NCBI RefSeq assembly: GCF_026163685.1
Contig: NZ_JAOXSR010000005.1
Coordinates: 186,001 to 250,000, forward strand
Source: Oerskovia flava
GTDB taxonomy: Bacteria; Actinomycetota; Actinomycetes; Actinomycetales; Cellulomonadaceae
DNA length: 64,000 bases
Reading direction: 5' to 3'
Of the stretch, positions 8,812-17,508 are shown piece by piece. The notes beneath the pieces are model-generated. The model did not search any database and had not been told where the DNA came from. It was given only the letters and a program-made list of their open reading frames with translations. The translations under genes and the position numbers were made by a program. Positions within the stretch are counted from its first letter, which is position 1, and every line of letters starts with the position of its first letter.

Positions 8812-9696
8812 GTGACAGGGACTCTCCTCTTCCAGAGCCTCGTGCTCGGCGTGCTGCTGGGAGGGCTCTACGCCCTCCTGGCAGCGGGCCTCACCCTGTA
8901 CTTCGGGGTGATGCGCGTGGTGATGATCGCCCACTCGGCGTTCCTCATCCTCGCCGCGTACCTCGCGTGGTTCTTCCACCAGCAGACGGGGATGGATCCG
9001 CTGCTCTCGCTCGTCATCACCGTGCCGCTGTTCTTCCTGGTCGGCGTGGGCATGCAGCGCCTGCTCATCACGCGCCTGCGTCCGGCGACCCTGACGATGA
9101 TGTCGGTCCTCCTGACCTTCGCGGTCGCCCTGTTCATCGAGGGCATGATCGGCTTCGTCTGGAGCGGCACGCAGCGGCGTATCCAGCTCCCGTACTCGGG
9201 CGCGAGCATCGAGTTCTTCGGTGCTCGCATCGCCGTCGTCAAGCTGGTCGCGTTCGCGCTCGCCGCCCTCGCGCTCGCCGGGCTCTACCTCCTCATGAAG
9301 CACAGCCGGTTCGGCCAGGCGCTGCGGGCCACGATCCAGCACCGCGAGGCGGCGCAGCTCGTCGGGATCAAGACCGATCGGGTCGCGGGCTTCGGTTTCG
9401 GTCTGGGACTGGCCACGGCGGCCATCGGCGGGACCGCGCTGTCGCTCGACGCGACGATCTACCCGTCGCTCCACTGGCACTGGATCGGGCCGCTCATGGC
9501 GATCATCGTCGTGGGCGGACTGGGCTCCATCCCGGGGGCGGCGATCGCCGCGATGGTCCTCGGGATCGGCCAGAGCCTTCTCCAGGTACCGCTCGGCACG
9601 ACGTGGGCGCAGACCATCTTCTACGTCGCTCTCTTCGCGACCTTGATGCTGCGGCCCCAGGGATTCTTCGGAGGTCGCCTTGCGCAACGCTTCTGA
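8812..9696 (+). CDS. Branched-chain-type ABC transporter permease (LivH-like)
   Basis: A 294-residue integral membrane protein with about eight hydrophobic segments, starting at GTG 8812, seven bases after the binding-protein stop. LivH-family signatures are GGLYALLAAGLTLYFGVMR at the start, the cytoplasmic loop region HSRFGQALRATIQHREAAQL (coupling segment facing the ATPase) and VVGGLGSIPGAAIAAMVLG near the end. It forms half of the channel with the next protein. The long in-frame opening to the left overlaps the binding-protein gene and has no membrane character, so it is not used. Confidence 0.93.
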   Translation: MTGTLLFQSLVLGVLLGGLYALLAAGLTLYFGVMRVVMIAHSAFLILAAYLAWFFHQQTGMDPLLSLVITVPLFFLVGVGMQRLLITRLRPATLTMMSVLLTFAVALFIEGMIGFVWSGTQRRIQLPYSGASIEFFGARIAVVKLVAFALAALALAGLYLLMKHSRFGQALRATIQHREAAQLVGIKTDRVAGFGFGLGLATAAIGGTALSLDATIYPSLHWHWIGPLMAIIVVGGLGSIPGAAIAAMVLGIGQSLLQVPLGTTWAQTIFYVALFATLMLRPQGFFGGRLAQRF

Positions 9697-10855
9697 CACG
9701 CGCCTCCCGGCGACCACGCCCGCGGGCTCGGAGGAGGGCGGCACGACCCGGTCCGCTCGCTGGAGCCGCGGACGCGTCGCCCGCGTCGCGGCGCTCGTCG
9801 TGTGCGCCGTCCTGGTCCTGTCCTTCCCGTCGATGGCGCCCAACGCCTACATCCTGTCGGCAGGAATCGTCGTCGCGAGCTACGCCTGCACCGCGACCGC
9901 CTGGAACTTCATGGGTGGTTTCACGGGCTACGTCTCGCTCGGGCACGCAGCGTTCTTCGGCCTGGGTGCCTACGGCACCGGCATCCTCATCCGCGACCTC
10001 GGGCTCCCGAGCTTCGTCGCGTGGCTCCTCGCCGGCGTCCTCGTCCTGCTCGTGACGATCCCGCTCGGCATCGCGGCGCTGCGCGTTCGTGGTGCGTCGT
10101 TCGTCATCGTGTCGATCTCGTTCGTGCTGATCCTGCTGCTCGTGTTCCAGGCCTGGGGATCGTTCACCGGCGGGTCCGACGGCCTCGTCGTCCCCCGACC
10201 CTTCCCCGACCTGCTGCGGCCCGAGCACCACCGCGTGTTCTTCTACCTCTTCACCGCGCTGCTCGCGGTCATGCTGCTCGCCTGGTGGCTGATCGACCGG
10301 TCACGCTTCGGCACGGGGCTCAAGGCCGTGCGCGAGGACGAGGACAAGGCGCAGGCTCTCGGAGTGCCGACGCGCAACTACAAGCTCGTCGCGTACGTCG
10401 TCTCGGCGACGTTCACGGCTCTCGCCGGAGGGATGTACGCCCTGTGGTTCGGCGACCTCGACCCGATCTTCCAGTTCTCCATCATGCTCGGCTCCTACAT
10501 GGTGCTGATGGCGCTCTTCGGCGGGGTCCGGCACCTCTACGGACCGCTGCTCGGCGCGGTGGTCGTCGGCGTCGGCCTCGAGTACTTCAAGCTCGAGTTC
10601 GGCGACACCCAGCTCCACCTCGTCGCGACGGCGCTGCTCCTGGGTCTGGTCGTGCTCTTCATGCCGGACGGGATCATCCCCGCGGCCAAGGCGCTCGCCA
10701 AGCGCTTCGGTCCGCAGGACTCCTCGATCCGGGAGATCTCGGCCGCCGAGCTGCAGGAGCGCAACCTCACGGCGAGCGGCACCCCGAGCAGCACCCCGAG
10801 CGGCACGACCACCGGCAGGACCGTCGCCGACGACGAGGGAGAGGACGAACGATGA
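9680..10855 (+). CDS. Branched-chain-type ABC transporter permease (LivM-like)
   Basis: A 391-residue membrane protein, the second channel subunit. After a polar N-terminal tail it shows about nine hydrophobic segments and the LivM signature GYVSLGHAAFFGLGAYG, the coupling loop KAVREDEDKAQALGVPTRNY, and MALFGGVRHLYGPLLGA. It starts with TTG at 9680, 17 bases inside the LivH-like gene, with GGAGG six bases upstream, so translation is coupled. The C-terminal tail (about 60 residues, rich in Ser/Thr/Gly, with repeated SGTPSSTPSGT) is longer than usual and probably cytoplasmic and disordered. Confidence 0.92.
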   Translation: MRNASDTRLPATTPAGSEEGGTTRSARWSRGRVARVAALVVCAVLVLSFPSMAPNAYILSAGIVVASYACTATAWNFMGGFTGYVSLGHAAFFGLGAYGTGILIRDLGLPSFVAWLLAGVLVLLVTIPLGIAALRVRGASFVIVSISFVLILLLVFQAWGSFTGGSDGLVVPRPFPDLLRPEHHRVFFYLFTALLAVMLLAWWLIDRSRFGTGLKAVREDEDKAQALGVPTRNYKLVAYVVSATFTALAGGMYALWFGDLDPIFQFSIMLGSYMVLMALFGGVRHLYGPLLGAVVVGVGLEYFKLEFGDTQLHLVATALLLGLVVLFMPDGIIPAAKALAKRFGPQDSSIREISAAELQERNLTASGTPSSTPSGTTTGRTVADDEGEDER

Positions 10856-11604
10856 CCACGACGACGCAGCAGGCACGGAGCCTCGAGACCGTCGGGCTCA
10901 GGAAGTCGTTCGGCGGCGTCCACGCCGTCCAGGACGCGACGGTCACCTTTCAGCCGGGACGGATCAACGCCGTCATCGGTCCGAACGGCTCCGGCAAGAC
11001 GACCTTCTTCAACTGCGTCACCGGGATGATCAAGCCCGACTCCGGGACCGTGACCTACCGCGGCGAGACGATCACGCGCAAGGCACCGCACCGGATCGCC
11101 CGGGCGGGGATCGGGCGCAGCTTCCAGCTCTGCCGCGTCTTCCCCCGCATGACGGTCCTGGAGAACCTGCTCGTCGCCGTCCGGCGGACGGGCGTCGTGG
11201 AGCTCTTGGCCGGCGCGCGCAACCCCGAGGAGATCGACAGGGCACGGGCGCTGCTCGTCCGTGTCGGCATCGACCACCTCGAGGACACGGAGGCCCGGAA
11301 CCTGTCCTACGGGCAGCAAAAACTCCTCGAGCTCGCGGGCGTGCTCATGGCCGACCCCGACACGATCATGCTCGACGAGCCGGCCGGCGGGGTGAACCCG
11401 GCTCTCATCGGGCGCATCGCGACGCTCGTGCAAGAGCTCAACGCCGAGGGCAAGACCTTCATCGTCGTCGAGCACAACATGGAGCTGGTCATGAGCCTGT
11501 CCCACCACGTCATCGTGTTCGACCGGGGCCGCCCCATCGCCGAGGGCTCCCCCGACGTCGTGCAGACCGACCCACGAGTCCTGGAGGCCTACCTTGGTGT
11601 CTGA
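10852..11604 (+). CDS. ABC transporter ATP-binding protein (LivG-like)
   Basis: A 250-residue ATPase of the branched-chain-type importer. Walker A is GPNGSGKT, the Q-loop is in GIGRSFQLCRVFPRMTV, the signature is LSYGQQKL (a variant of LSGGQ normal for LivG), Walker B is TIMLDEPAGGVNP and the H-loop is IVVEHNMELV. LivG proteins have the Asp-Glu-Pro-Ala-Ala/Gly-Gly pattern seen here. ATG at 10852 overlaps the LivM stop by four bases (ATGA), so the two are co-translated. It drives import by ATP hydrolysis on the cytoplasmic face with the LivF-like partner. Confidence 0.94.
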   Translation: MTTTTQQARSLETVGLRKSFGGVHAVQDATVTFQPGRINAVIGPNGSGKTTFFNCVTGMIKPDSGTVTYRGETITRKAPHRIARAGIGRSFQLCRVFPRMTVLENLLVAVRRTGVVELLAGARNPEEIDRARALLVRVGIDHLEDTEARNLSYGQQKLLELAGVLMADPDTIMLDEPAGGVNPALIGRIATLVQELNAEGKTFIVVEHNMELVMSLSHHVIVFDRGRPIAEGSPDVVQTDPRVLEAYLGV

Positions 11605-12373
11605 CCCGACGTCGTCCCCCGAGCCCGAGTTCCTCCTCGAGCTCAACGACATCCAGGCCGGCTACGGACGCGCCGCGATGGTCCTGCGGGGCCTGACGAT
11701 CAAGGTGCCGCCCGCCACGGTGGTCTGCCTCGTCGGCCCGAACGGGGCCGGCAAGTCGACCGTGCTCAAGGTCGCGAGCGGGCTCCTCGCGCCCCGCTCG
11801 GGCCGGATCGTGGTGAACGGCGCCGACGTCACCGGGCAGGGCCCGCAGGAGATGCTCACCTCCGGCCTGGCGCACGTGCTCCAGGGGCACAGCGTCTTCC
11901 GCGAGATGTCGGTCGCCGAGAACGTCCTCCTCGGTGCCTACACGCTCCGCGACAAGGCGCTGATCGCCGAGCGCGTCGAGTTCGTGCAGAGCCTGTTCCC
12001 GATCGTCGGGGAGCGGTGGAAGCAGCTCGCGGGCCTGCTGTCCGGCGGGCAGCAGAAGCAGGTCGAGTTCGCGCGCTCGCTCATGGTCAGCCCGCGGGTC
12101 GTCCTGCTCGACGAGCCGTCGATGGGGCTCGACCCGAAGACGACGGCCACCGTGTTCGAGCAGGTCGTGCGCATGCGCGAGGCCGGCGTCGCGGTGCTGC
12201 TCGTCGAGCAGAACGCCCGCCGGGCGCTCGAGACCGCGGACATCGGGTGCGTCCTCGACCTCGGGTGCGTGCACATCACCGGTCCGGCGCCCGAGCTGCT
12301 CGCCGACCCGCAGCTCTCCGAGCTCTACCTCGGCGGTCGTCCCGCCGAGCGCGCGCCGTCGACGGACGGGTGA
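11594..12373 (+). CDS. ABC transporter ATP-binding protein (LivF-like)
   Basis: A 259-residue ATPase, second of the importer pair. Walker A GPNGAGKST, the LSGGQQKQVEFARSLM signature, Walker B VVLLDEPSMGLDP and H-loop VLLVEQNARRALE identify LivF. The first start is TTG 11594; GTG 11597 would remove one residue. Either overlaps the end of the LivG-like gene. It is the last gene of the importer operon: a perfect 14-bp inverted repeat follows 32 bases after its stop, and the next gene on the strand encodes an acyl-CoA dehydrogenase-like protein that may or may not be co-transcribed. Confidence 0.93.
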   Translation: MVSDPTSSPEPEFLLELNDIQAGYGRAAMVLRGLTIKVPPATVVCLVGPNGAGKSTVLKVASGLLAPRSGRIVVNGADVTGQGPQEMLTSGLAHVLQGHSVFREMSVAENVLLGAYTLRDKALIAERVEFVQSLFPIVGERWKQLAGLLSGGQQKQVEFARSLMVSPRVVLLDEPSMGLDPKTTATVFEQVVRMREAGVAVLLVEQNARRALETADIGCVLDLGCVHITGPAPELLADPQLSELYLGGRPAERAPSTDG

Positions 12374-12390
12374 TCGCGCCGGGCTGACCG

Positions 12391-12444
12391 CGCGGTGGAC
12401 GTACGGTGGACGTCGGACGGGCAGACCGCTCGTCCGACGTCCAC
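12391..12444. repeat. Perfect 14-bp inverted repeat with preceding direct repeat
   Basis: GTGGACGTCGGACG (12406-12419) is exactly inverted at 12431-12444 with an 11-base loop. CGGTGGACGTA just before it (12394-12404) partly repeats the left arm as a direct copy. The structure fills most of the 98 bases between the importer operon and the next gene. It may terminate transcription (no T-tract) or act as a regulator site; the sequence does not decide. Confidence 0.75.
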
Positions 12445-12471
12445 GCCCGTCCCCTCCCGCGAAGGACCGCG

Positions 12472-13647
12472 ATGCCCAGCACCGTCCCCTCCAGCCCGGA
12501 CCGCCGCCTCCTCGACGACGACCTGCTCGCAGCCGTCCGCTCGCGGGCGGCCGGCTACGACCGCGACAACGCCTGGTTCGCGGAGGACATGGCGGACCTG
12601 ACGGCCGCCGGGTACCTGGGCGCCCTCGTCCCGGAGTCGTTCGGCGGCGCCGGGCTCGGGTTGCGCGAGACCACGCGGGAGCAGGCACGCCTCGCGGGCG
12701 CGGCTCCCGCCACGGCCCTCGCCGTCAACATGCACCACGTGTGGACGGGGGTCGCCCGGTACCTGCACGAGCGCGGGGACTCGTCGCTCGACTGGCTGCT
12801 CGAGGAGGCGGGGCGGGGCGAGGTCTTCGGCTTCGGGTACAGCGAGCCCGGCAACGACCTCGTCCTGCTGGGCTCGCGCACCGAGGCGCGGCCCGACGGC
12901 GCGGGCGGGTACACGTTCCACGGACGGAAGATCTTCACGTCCAACTCCCCCGGCTGGACGCGCCTCGGCATCCTCGGCCTCGACGCCGTGTCCGACGACG
13001 GCCCGCACCTCGTGCACGCGTTCGTCACCCGGTCCGGTGGCGGGTTCGAGATCCTCGACGACTGGGACACCCTCGGGATGCGGGCGAGCCAGAGCCGCAC
13101 GACGCTCCTCGACGGGGCGCACGCCCCTGCCGAGCGGGTCGTGCGCAGGCTTCCCGTCGGGCCCAGCACGGACCCCCTCGTGCTCGCCATCTTCACCTCG
13201 TTCGAGATCCTCCTGGCCTCGGTCTACACGGGCATCGCCCAGCGGGCGCTGGAGCTCGCCGTCGAGGCGGCGCACCGCAGGACGTCGCTGAAGCACGACG
13301 GCCGCAGCCTCGCGCAGGACCCGGACATCCGGTGGCGCGTCGCGGCGGCCGGTATCGCGCTCGACGGGATCGTGCCGCAGATCGACCGGCTCGCCCGCGA
13401 TGTCGACGACCTGGTGGACCACGGGTCGGGCTGGTTCCGATCGGCAGCCGGCCTCAAGGTGCGGGCGACGGAGACCGCGCGGGACGTCGTCGACCAGGCG
13501 GTGCGTGTCTCGGGTGGTTCGACGTACTTCGCGTCGTCGGAGCTGGGTCGCCTCTCCCGGGACGTGCTGGCCGGGATCTTCCACCCGTCGGACGCGGAGT
13601 CGGCACACTCGACCGTTGCGACGTCGCTGCTGGGTCCGGTGGAGTGA
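12472..13647 (+). CDS. Acyl-CoA dehydrogenase family flavoprotein
   Basis: A 391-residue protein with the three-part acyl-CoA dehydrogenase fold: N-terminal helices (LLAAVRSRAAGYDRDNAW, FGGAGLGLRETTRE), a middle beta domain (GFGYSEPGNDLVLLGSRTEA, HGRKIFTSNSPGW, DTLGMRASQSRTTLLD) and a C-terminal helical domain. The usual catalytic Glu of the C-domain is not evident; near the end is HPSDAESAHSTVA, more like the group that includes DszC-type flavin monooxygenases. It may therefore oxidise or oxygenate a non-CoA substrate. ATG 12472 follows GAAGGACCGCG. The link to the preceding importer is only by position. Confidence 0.8.
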   Translation: MPSTVPSSPDRRLLDDDLLAAVRSRAAGYDRDNAWFAEDMADLTAAGYLGALVPESFGGAGLGLRETTREQARLAGAAPATALAVNMHHVWTGVARYLHERGDSSLDWLLEEAGRGEVFGFGYSEPGNDLVLLGSRTEARPDGAGGYTFHGRKIFTSNSPGWTRLGILGLDAVSDDGPHLVHAFVTRSGGGFEILDDWDTLGMRASQSRTTLLDGAHAPAERVVRRLPVGPSTDPLVLAIFTSFEILLASVYTGIAQRALELAVEAAHRRTSLKHDGRSLAQDPDIRWRVAAAGIALDGIVPQIDRLARDVDDLVDHGSGWFRSAAGLKVRATETARDVVDQAVRVSGGSTYFASSELGRLSRDVLAGIFHPSDAESAHSTVATSLLGPVE

Positions 13648-13714
13648 CCGACGCTCCCGCCCGCCAGACGGTCGCCCGAGGCACTCGTCGGCCGCTGCGG
13701 CGTACGCTCCCTCC

Positions 13715-14875
13715 ATGACGTCCAGCCACCCCCCGCACGGTCCGGCGGCCCTCCGGCCGGAGACGCTCGCGGTCGCCGCAGGCCGCCCGGAGCGCACGCA
13801 GGGCGCGCCGGTCAACCCGCCCCTCGTGCTCTCCTCGACCTACGTGTCGCAGGGCGTGCAGCAACCCGGCGAGATGCTGTACACCCGCATGGACACCGAG
13901 ACGTGGCACCCCTTCGAGGAGGCGCTCGCCGCGCTGGAGGGCGCCGGCGAGCCCGCCGTCGCGTTCGGCTCCGGCATGGCGGCGATCGCGGCGGCCCTGT
14001 CGTCGGTGCCCGCGGGCGGGACCGTCGTCCTGCCCCGGCACGCGTACCAGGTGACCCTCGGGTTCGTCGACGACCTCACCCGGCGCGCGGGCGTGACCGT
14101 GCGCCGGGTGGACGTCGCCGACACCGACCAGGTCGTCGCCGCGCTCGACGGTGCCTCCTTGCTGCTGGTCGAGTCCCCGACCAACCCCATGCTCGAGGTC
14201 GCGGACCTTCCTGCCCTGCTCACTGCCGCACGGGAGCGGGACGTGCTCAGCGTCGTGGACAACACCTTCGCCACCCCGCTGGGCCAGCAGCCGCTCGCCC
14301 ACGGGGCCGACGTCGTCGTGCACTCGGTCACCAAGTACCTCGCCGGCCACTCCGACGTCGTCCTCGGTGCCGCGGTGACCGACTCCCCCGAGATCGCGGC
14401 GCGGCTGCGCGCCTACCGGACGCTCCACGGCTCGGTCCCCGGGCCGTTCGAGGTGTGGCTCGCTCTCCGCGGGCTCCGCACGCTCGCCCTGCGCGTCGAG
14501 CGGTCCCAGGCGAACGCCGCCGAGCTCGCGCACCGCCTCGCCGCGCACCCCGGTGTCGCCGAGGTGCGCCACCCCAGCCTCCCGGACGACCCCGGGCACG
14601 AGCGAGCCGCGCGCCTGATGCACGGCTTCGGGTCCATCCTCGGGCTGCGCCCGCATGGTGGACCCGCGGCCGCCGACGCGCTCGTGGCGGCCGTACGCCT
14701 GTGGGTCCCCGCGACGAGCCTCGGGGGCGTCGAGTCGAGTCTCGAGCGGCGACGTCGGTTCGCCACCGAGTCGCTCACCGTACCCGAGGACCTGCTGCGG
14801 CTGTCCGTGGGCATCGAGTCCGTCGAGGACCTGTGGTCGGATCTCGAACAGGCCCTGGACGGCTTGCGCACGTAG
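13715..14875 (+). CDS. Cys/Met metabolism PLP-dependent enzyme (cystathionine gamma-lyase / gamma-synthase type)
   Basis: A 386-residue fold-type I PLP enzyme of trans-sulfuration. Seen: FGSGMAAIAAALSSV (cofactor phosphate site), VESPTNPMLEVAD, VVDNTFATP and the Schiff-base lysine in HSVTKYLAGHSDVVLG; near the end ATSLGGVESSLERR, with ESL the common family signature. It cleaves or makes C-S bonds of cystathionine, homocysteine or Met. The exact reaction is not decided by these motifs. ATG 13715 lies 6 bases after TACGCT (13703-13708), the leaderless pattern. It is probably its own transcription unit. Confidence 0.9.
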   Translation: MTSSHPPHGPAALRPETLAVAAGRPERTQGAPVNPPLVLSSTYVSQGVQQPGEMLYTRMDTETWHPFEEALAALEGAGEPAVAFGSGMAAIAAALSSVPAGGTVVLPRHAYQVTLGFVDDLTRRAGVTVRRVDVADTDQVVAALDGASLLLVESPTNPMLEVADLPALLTAARERDVLSVVDNTFATPLGQQPLAHGADVVVHSVTKYLAGHSDVVLGAAVTDSPEIAARLRAYRTLHGSVPGPFEVWLALRGLRTLALRVERSQANAAELAHRLAAHPGVAEVRHPSLPDDPGHERAARLMHGFGSILGLRPHGGPAAADALVAAVRLWVPATSLGGVESSLERRRRFATESLTVPEDLLRLSVGIESVEDLWSDLEQALDGLRT

Positions 14876-14925
14876 CATCGGTGGACCGGCGTCGCGCCGG
14901 CCCTGTCGTCGAACCGGAGGATCAC

Positions 14926-15660
14926 GTGAGCCGCTCAGGACTCCCACGGCGCCAGCAGCCCGACACCCGCGGGTCGACCCGGCGCCCCGGCACCGCCGGG
15001 GTGGCGATCACCGTCGCCGCGCTTCTGACGGCGGCGGCCTGCGCGGGCGGGGACGGACCCGCCGACGGTGCGGTCACGAGCACTGGCGAGAGTTCGCCGA
15101 CCGAGGCGACCACGACACCGAGCGACGACGAGACCAGCACGGAACCGACGGCCGACTCACCGGACGACGCGACAGACGACGGCACGGACGAGCTCGCCCC
15201 CGCGCCGGTCCCGTTCCCGGCCGACGCCTCGCCCGACACGCAGGACCCCTCGAGCGACGCGATGCTCACCGTGACGGACATCCGCCTCGGGTACCACGAC
15301 GACTTCGAGCGGGTCGTCTTCGAGCTCGGCGGCACCGGTACACCTGGGTGGCGCGTCGAGTACGTCGACGAGCCGGCCGACGACGGCACGGGGTCCCCGG
15401 TGGAGGTCGACGGTGACGCGTTCCTGCAGGTGATGATCTCCGGCTCGGCCTACCCGATGGACAGCGGGGTCGAGGAGTACGCCGGCGAGAACCCGCTCCG
15501 GTCGGACGAGCTCGACGAGATCGAAGAGGTCCTGCTCCGCGGTGTGTTCGAGGGCTACACCCAGGCGTTCATCGGGGTCGACGACGACGACCGGCCGGCG
15601 TTCCGCGTGTTCGCCCTCGAGGACCCCGTACGCGTGGTGGTCGACGTGCGCGACGACTGA
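14926..15660 (+). CDS. AMIN-like domain lipoprotein
   Basis: A 244-residue lipoprotein: signal peptide with lipobox TAAAC (Cys39), a low-complexity Thr/Ser/Asp/Glu linker (about 45-105) of the kind used to cross the wall, and a C-terminal domain starting LTVTDIRLGYHDDFERVVFE that matches the actinobacterial AMIN-like family (beta sandwich, ending VRVVVDVRDD). The role of this domain is unknown; AMIN domains elsewhere bind cell envelope components. GGAGG sits 6 bases before the GTG. The gene converges on gpsA; a small stem AGCCC / GGGCT spans 15670-15686 between them. Confidence 0.8.
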   Translation: MSRSGLPRRQQPDTRGSTRRPGTAGVAITVAALLTAAACAGGDGPADGAVTSTGESSPTEATTTPSDDETSTEPTADSPDDATDDGTDELAPAPVPFPADASPDTQDPSSDAMLTVTDIRLGYHDDFERVVFELGGTGTPGWRVEYVDEPADDGTGSPVEVDGDAFLQVMISGSAYPMDSGVEEYAGENPLRSDELDEIEEVLLRGVFEGYTQAFIGVDDDDRPAFRVFALEDPVRVVVDVRDD

Positions 15661-15685
15661 CCGGGGTCCAGCCCGTCCGCAGGGC

Positions 15686-16765
15686 TCAGTGGTCGACGGA
15701 CACGCCCTCCGACTTCTGGGGCCGTGACAGCAGCCCGCGTGCCATGTCGTCGACCGGCATGCCCTCGTGGAGCACCGCGACCACACCGGCAGTGATGGGC
15801 ATGTCGACGCCGGCCTTCTGCCCCAGCTCGAGCACCGACCGGCAGGACTTGACACCCTCGGCCGTCCCGCCGGTCGCGGCGACGGCCTCCTCCAGCGTCA
15901 TGCCCTGGCCGATGTGCTTGCCGAGGGTGTGGTTGCGCGACAACGGCGACGAGCACGTCGCGACGAGGTCGCCCATCCCGGCGAGGCCGGAGAAGGTCGC
16001 GGAGTCCGCGCCGAGCGACAGCCCGAGGCGGGTGATCTCCACCAGGCCCCGGGTGATGACGGTCGCCGTCGTGTTGTACCCGAACCCCCGGCCCTGGGCG
16101 ATGCCCACCGCCAGGGCGATGACGTTCTTCACAGCACCGCACAGCTCGACCCCGACGACGTCGGCGTTCGTGTAGGGACGGAAGTACGGCGTCGAGCAAG
16201 CGCGCGCGACGAACCGCGCGGTCGCCTCGTCGCTGCAGGAGACCACGGTCGCGGTCGGCTGCCTGTCGGCGATCTCGCGCGCGAGGTTGGGGCCGGAGAC
16301 GACCGCGACCCGGTCGGCCGGCAGGTCGAGCGCCTCCGCCACGACCTCGCTCATGCGCCGGTCGGTGCTGAGCTCGACGCCCTTCATGAGGGAGACGGCG
16401 ACGGCTCCGGGCGCGACGTGCGACCGCAGGCCCTCGAGCGTCGTCCGGGCGACCTGGGACGGGATCGCGACGACGACGAGCTGTGCGCCCGCGAGCGCCT
16501 CGGCGGCGTCCGTCGTCCCCGTGATCCTGGCCGGGAGCTCGACGCCGGGCAGGTACTTCTCGTTACGGTGCTGCGAGGTGACCTGGTCCGCGACCTCCTG
16601 GTCGCGTCCCCACAGGCGGACCGTGCAGCCGGCGTCGGCGAGGACCGCCGCGAAGGTCGTCCCCCAGCTGCCCGAGCCGAGCACGGCCGCGGTGATCGGT
16701 GCGGCGTCGGGCTGCGCGGACTCGGGCTGCGCGGGCTCGGGCTGCGCGGACTCCGTCGCGCTCAT
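15686..16765 (-). CDS. gpsA: Glycerol-3-phosphate dehydrogenase [NAD(P)+]
   Basis: A 359-residue cytoplasmic enzyme that reduces dihydroxyacetone phosphate to sn-glycerol-3-phosphate for phospholipid synthesis. Rossmann motif GSGSWGTTFA at about residue 30, SLMKGVE, VVSGPNLAREIA, the catalytic Lys in CGAVKNVIALAVGIA, and GLAGMGDLVATCSSPLSRN are all present. It starts 4 bases inside the plsC end (ATGA overlap), so the two lipid genes are co-translated. The N-terminus before the Rossmann fold is an extra Gln-Pro-Glu-Ser/Pro-Ala repeat of about 20 residues coded by a 15-bp tandem repeat. Confidence 0.95.
   Translation of the reverse strand: MSATESAQPEPAQPESAQPDAAPITAAVLGSGSWGTTFAAVLADAGCTVRLWGRDQEVADQVTSQHRNEKYLPGVELPARITGTTDAAEALAGAQLVVVAIPSQVARTTLEGLRSHVAPGAVAVSLMKGVELSTDRRMSEVVAEALDLPADRVAVVSGPNLAREIADRQPTATVVSCSDEATARFVARACSTPYFRPYTNADVVGVELCGAVKNVIALAVGIAQGRGFGYNTTATVITRGLVEITRLGLSLGADSATFSGLAGMGDLVATCSSPLSRNHTLGKHIGQGMTLEEAVAATGGTAEGVKSCRSVLELGQKAGVDMPITAGVVAVLHEGMPVDDMARGLLSRPQKSEGVSVDH
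16711..16755. repeat. Three 15-bp tandem units inside gpsA 5' end
   Basis: Units GCTGCGCGGACTCGG, GCTGCGCGGGCTCGG and GCTGCGCGGACTCCG follow one another. They code (on the minus strand) a five-residue Gln-Pro-Glu-Ser/Pro-Ala motif before the Rossmann fold of GpsA. The length is a multiple of three, so copy number can change without loss of frame. Confidence 0.85.
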
Positions 16766-17496
16766 GATCGGCCCTCCGAGCCGGGGTGCTTGCGCACGTC
16801 GTAGCGCTCGGCGGGAGCCTTCTCGCCGCGGATCTCCTCGAGCAGGACCGTGACGGCGTCCATGACCCGGTCGGTGGCCTCGCGCAGCGTCGCGGTGTCC
16901 AGCGGGCGGTCGTACAGGTCGGAGAGGTCCACGGGCGGGCCCGCGTGCACGGCGATCTTCTTCGGCGGGATCGGCTTGAAGAGCTTCTTGTACCGGCCCA
17001 GGAGGTCCTGCGCGCCCCACTGGGCGATGGGGACGACCGGCGCGCGCGAGACCAGCGCCAGCCGCGCCACCCCGGTCTTGCCCATCATGGGCCACAGGTC
17101 GGGCTCACGGGTGAGCGTGCCCTCGGGGAAGACCGCGACGCACTCCCCCGCCTCGAGCTGGGCGACCGCGTCCGCGAGGGACGAGGCCGCGGCCGTCGTG
17201 GACCGGTGCACCGGGATCATGCCGGTCTGCGTGAGCAGCCAGCCGAGGCCCGGCACCTTCCACAGCGACGACTTCGCGAGGATCTTCGGCGCGCGCCCGT
17301 TGTCGTAGAGGAAGTGCGCGAACGTCAGGGGGTCGATGTTCGTCATGTGGTTCGCCGCGGCGATGTAGCCACCGGTGGCGGGCAGGTTCTGGGTGCCCTG
17401 CCAGTCACGACGGGTGATGGCGAACAGGATCGGACGCAGGACGAACGCGACGCCGCGGTAGACGCGGCTGGTGGGGTGAGCTGTCGGCACGGACAC
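16762..17496 (-). CDS. plsC: 1-acyl-sn-glycerol-3-phosphate acyltransferase
   Basis: A 244-residue membrane-associated acyltransferase that makes phosphatidic acid from lysophosphatidic acid. The catalytic NHMTNID (H50 and D55, HX4D) and the substrate motif FPEGTLTREPDLWPMMGKTG are clear, with TGMIPVHR between them. Length is normal. It overlaps gpsA by four bases, pairing glycerol-3-phosphate supply with acylation. GTG at 17496 is the start; TAGGCT occurs 8 bases upstream. The response-regulator gene to the right ends only 12 bases away on the same strand, so read-through from the ABC/two-component operon is possible. Confidence 0.93.
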   Translation of the reverse strand: MSVPTAHPTSRVYRGVAFVLRPILFAITRRDWQGTQNLPATGGYIAAANHMTNIDPLTFAHFLYDNGRAPKILAKSSLWKVPGLGWLLTQTGMIPVHRSTTAAASSLADAVAQLEAGECVAVFPEGTLTREPDLWPMMGKTGVARLALVSRAPVVPIAQWGAQDLLGRYKKLFKPIPPKKIAVHAGPPVDLSDLYDRPLDTATLREATDRVMDAVTVLLEEIRGEKAPAERYDVRKHPGSEGRS

Positions 17497-17508
17497 CGAG
17501 CCTACCGG

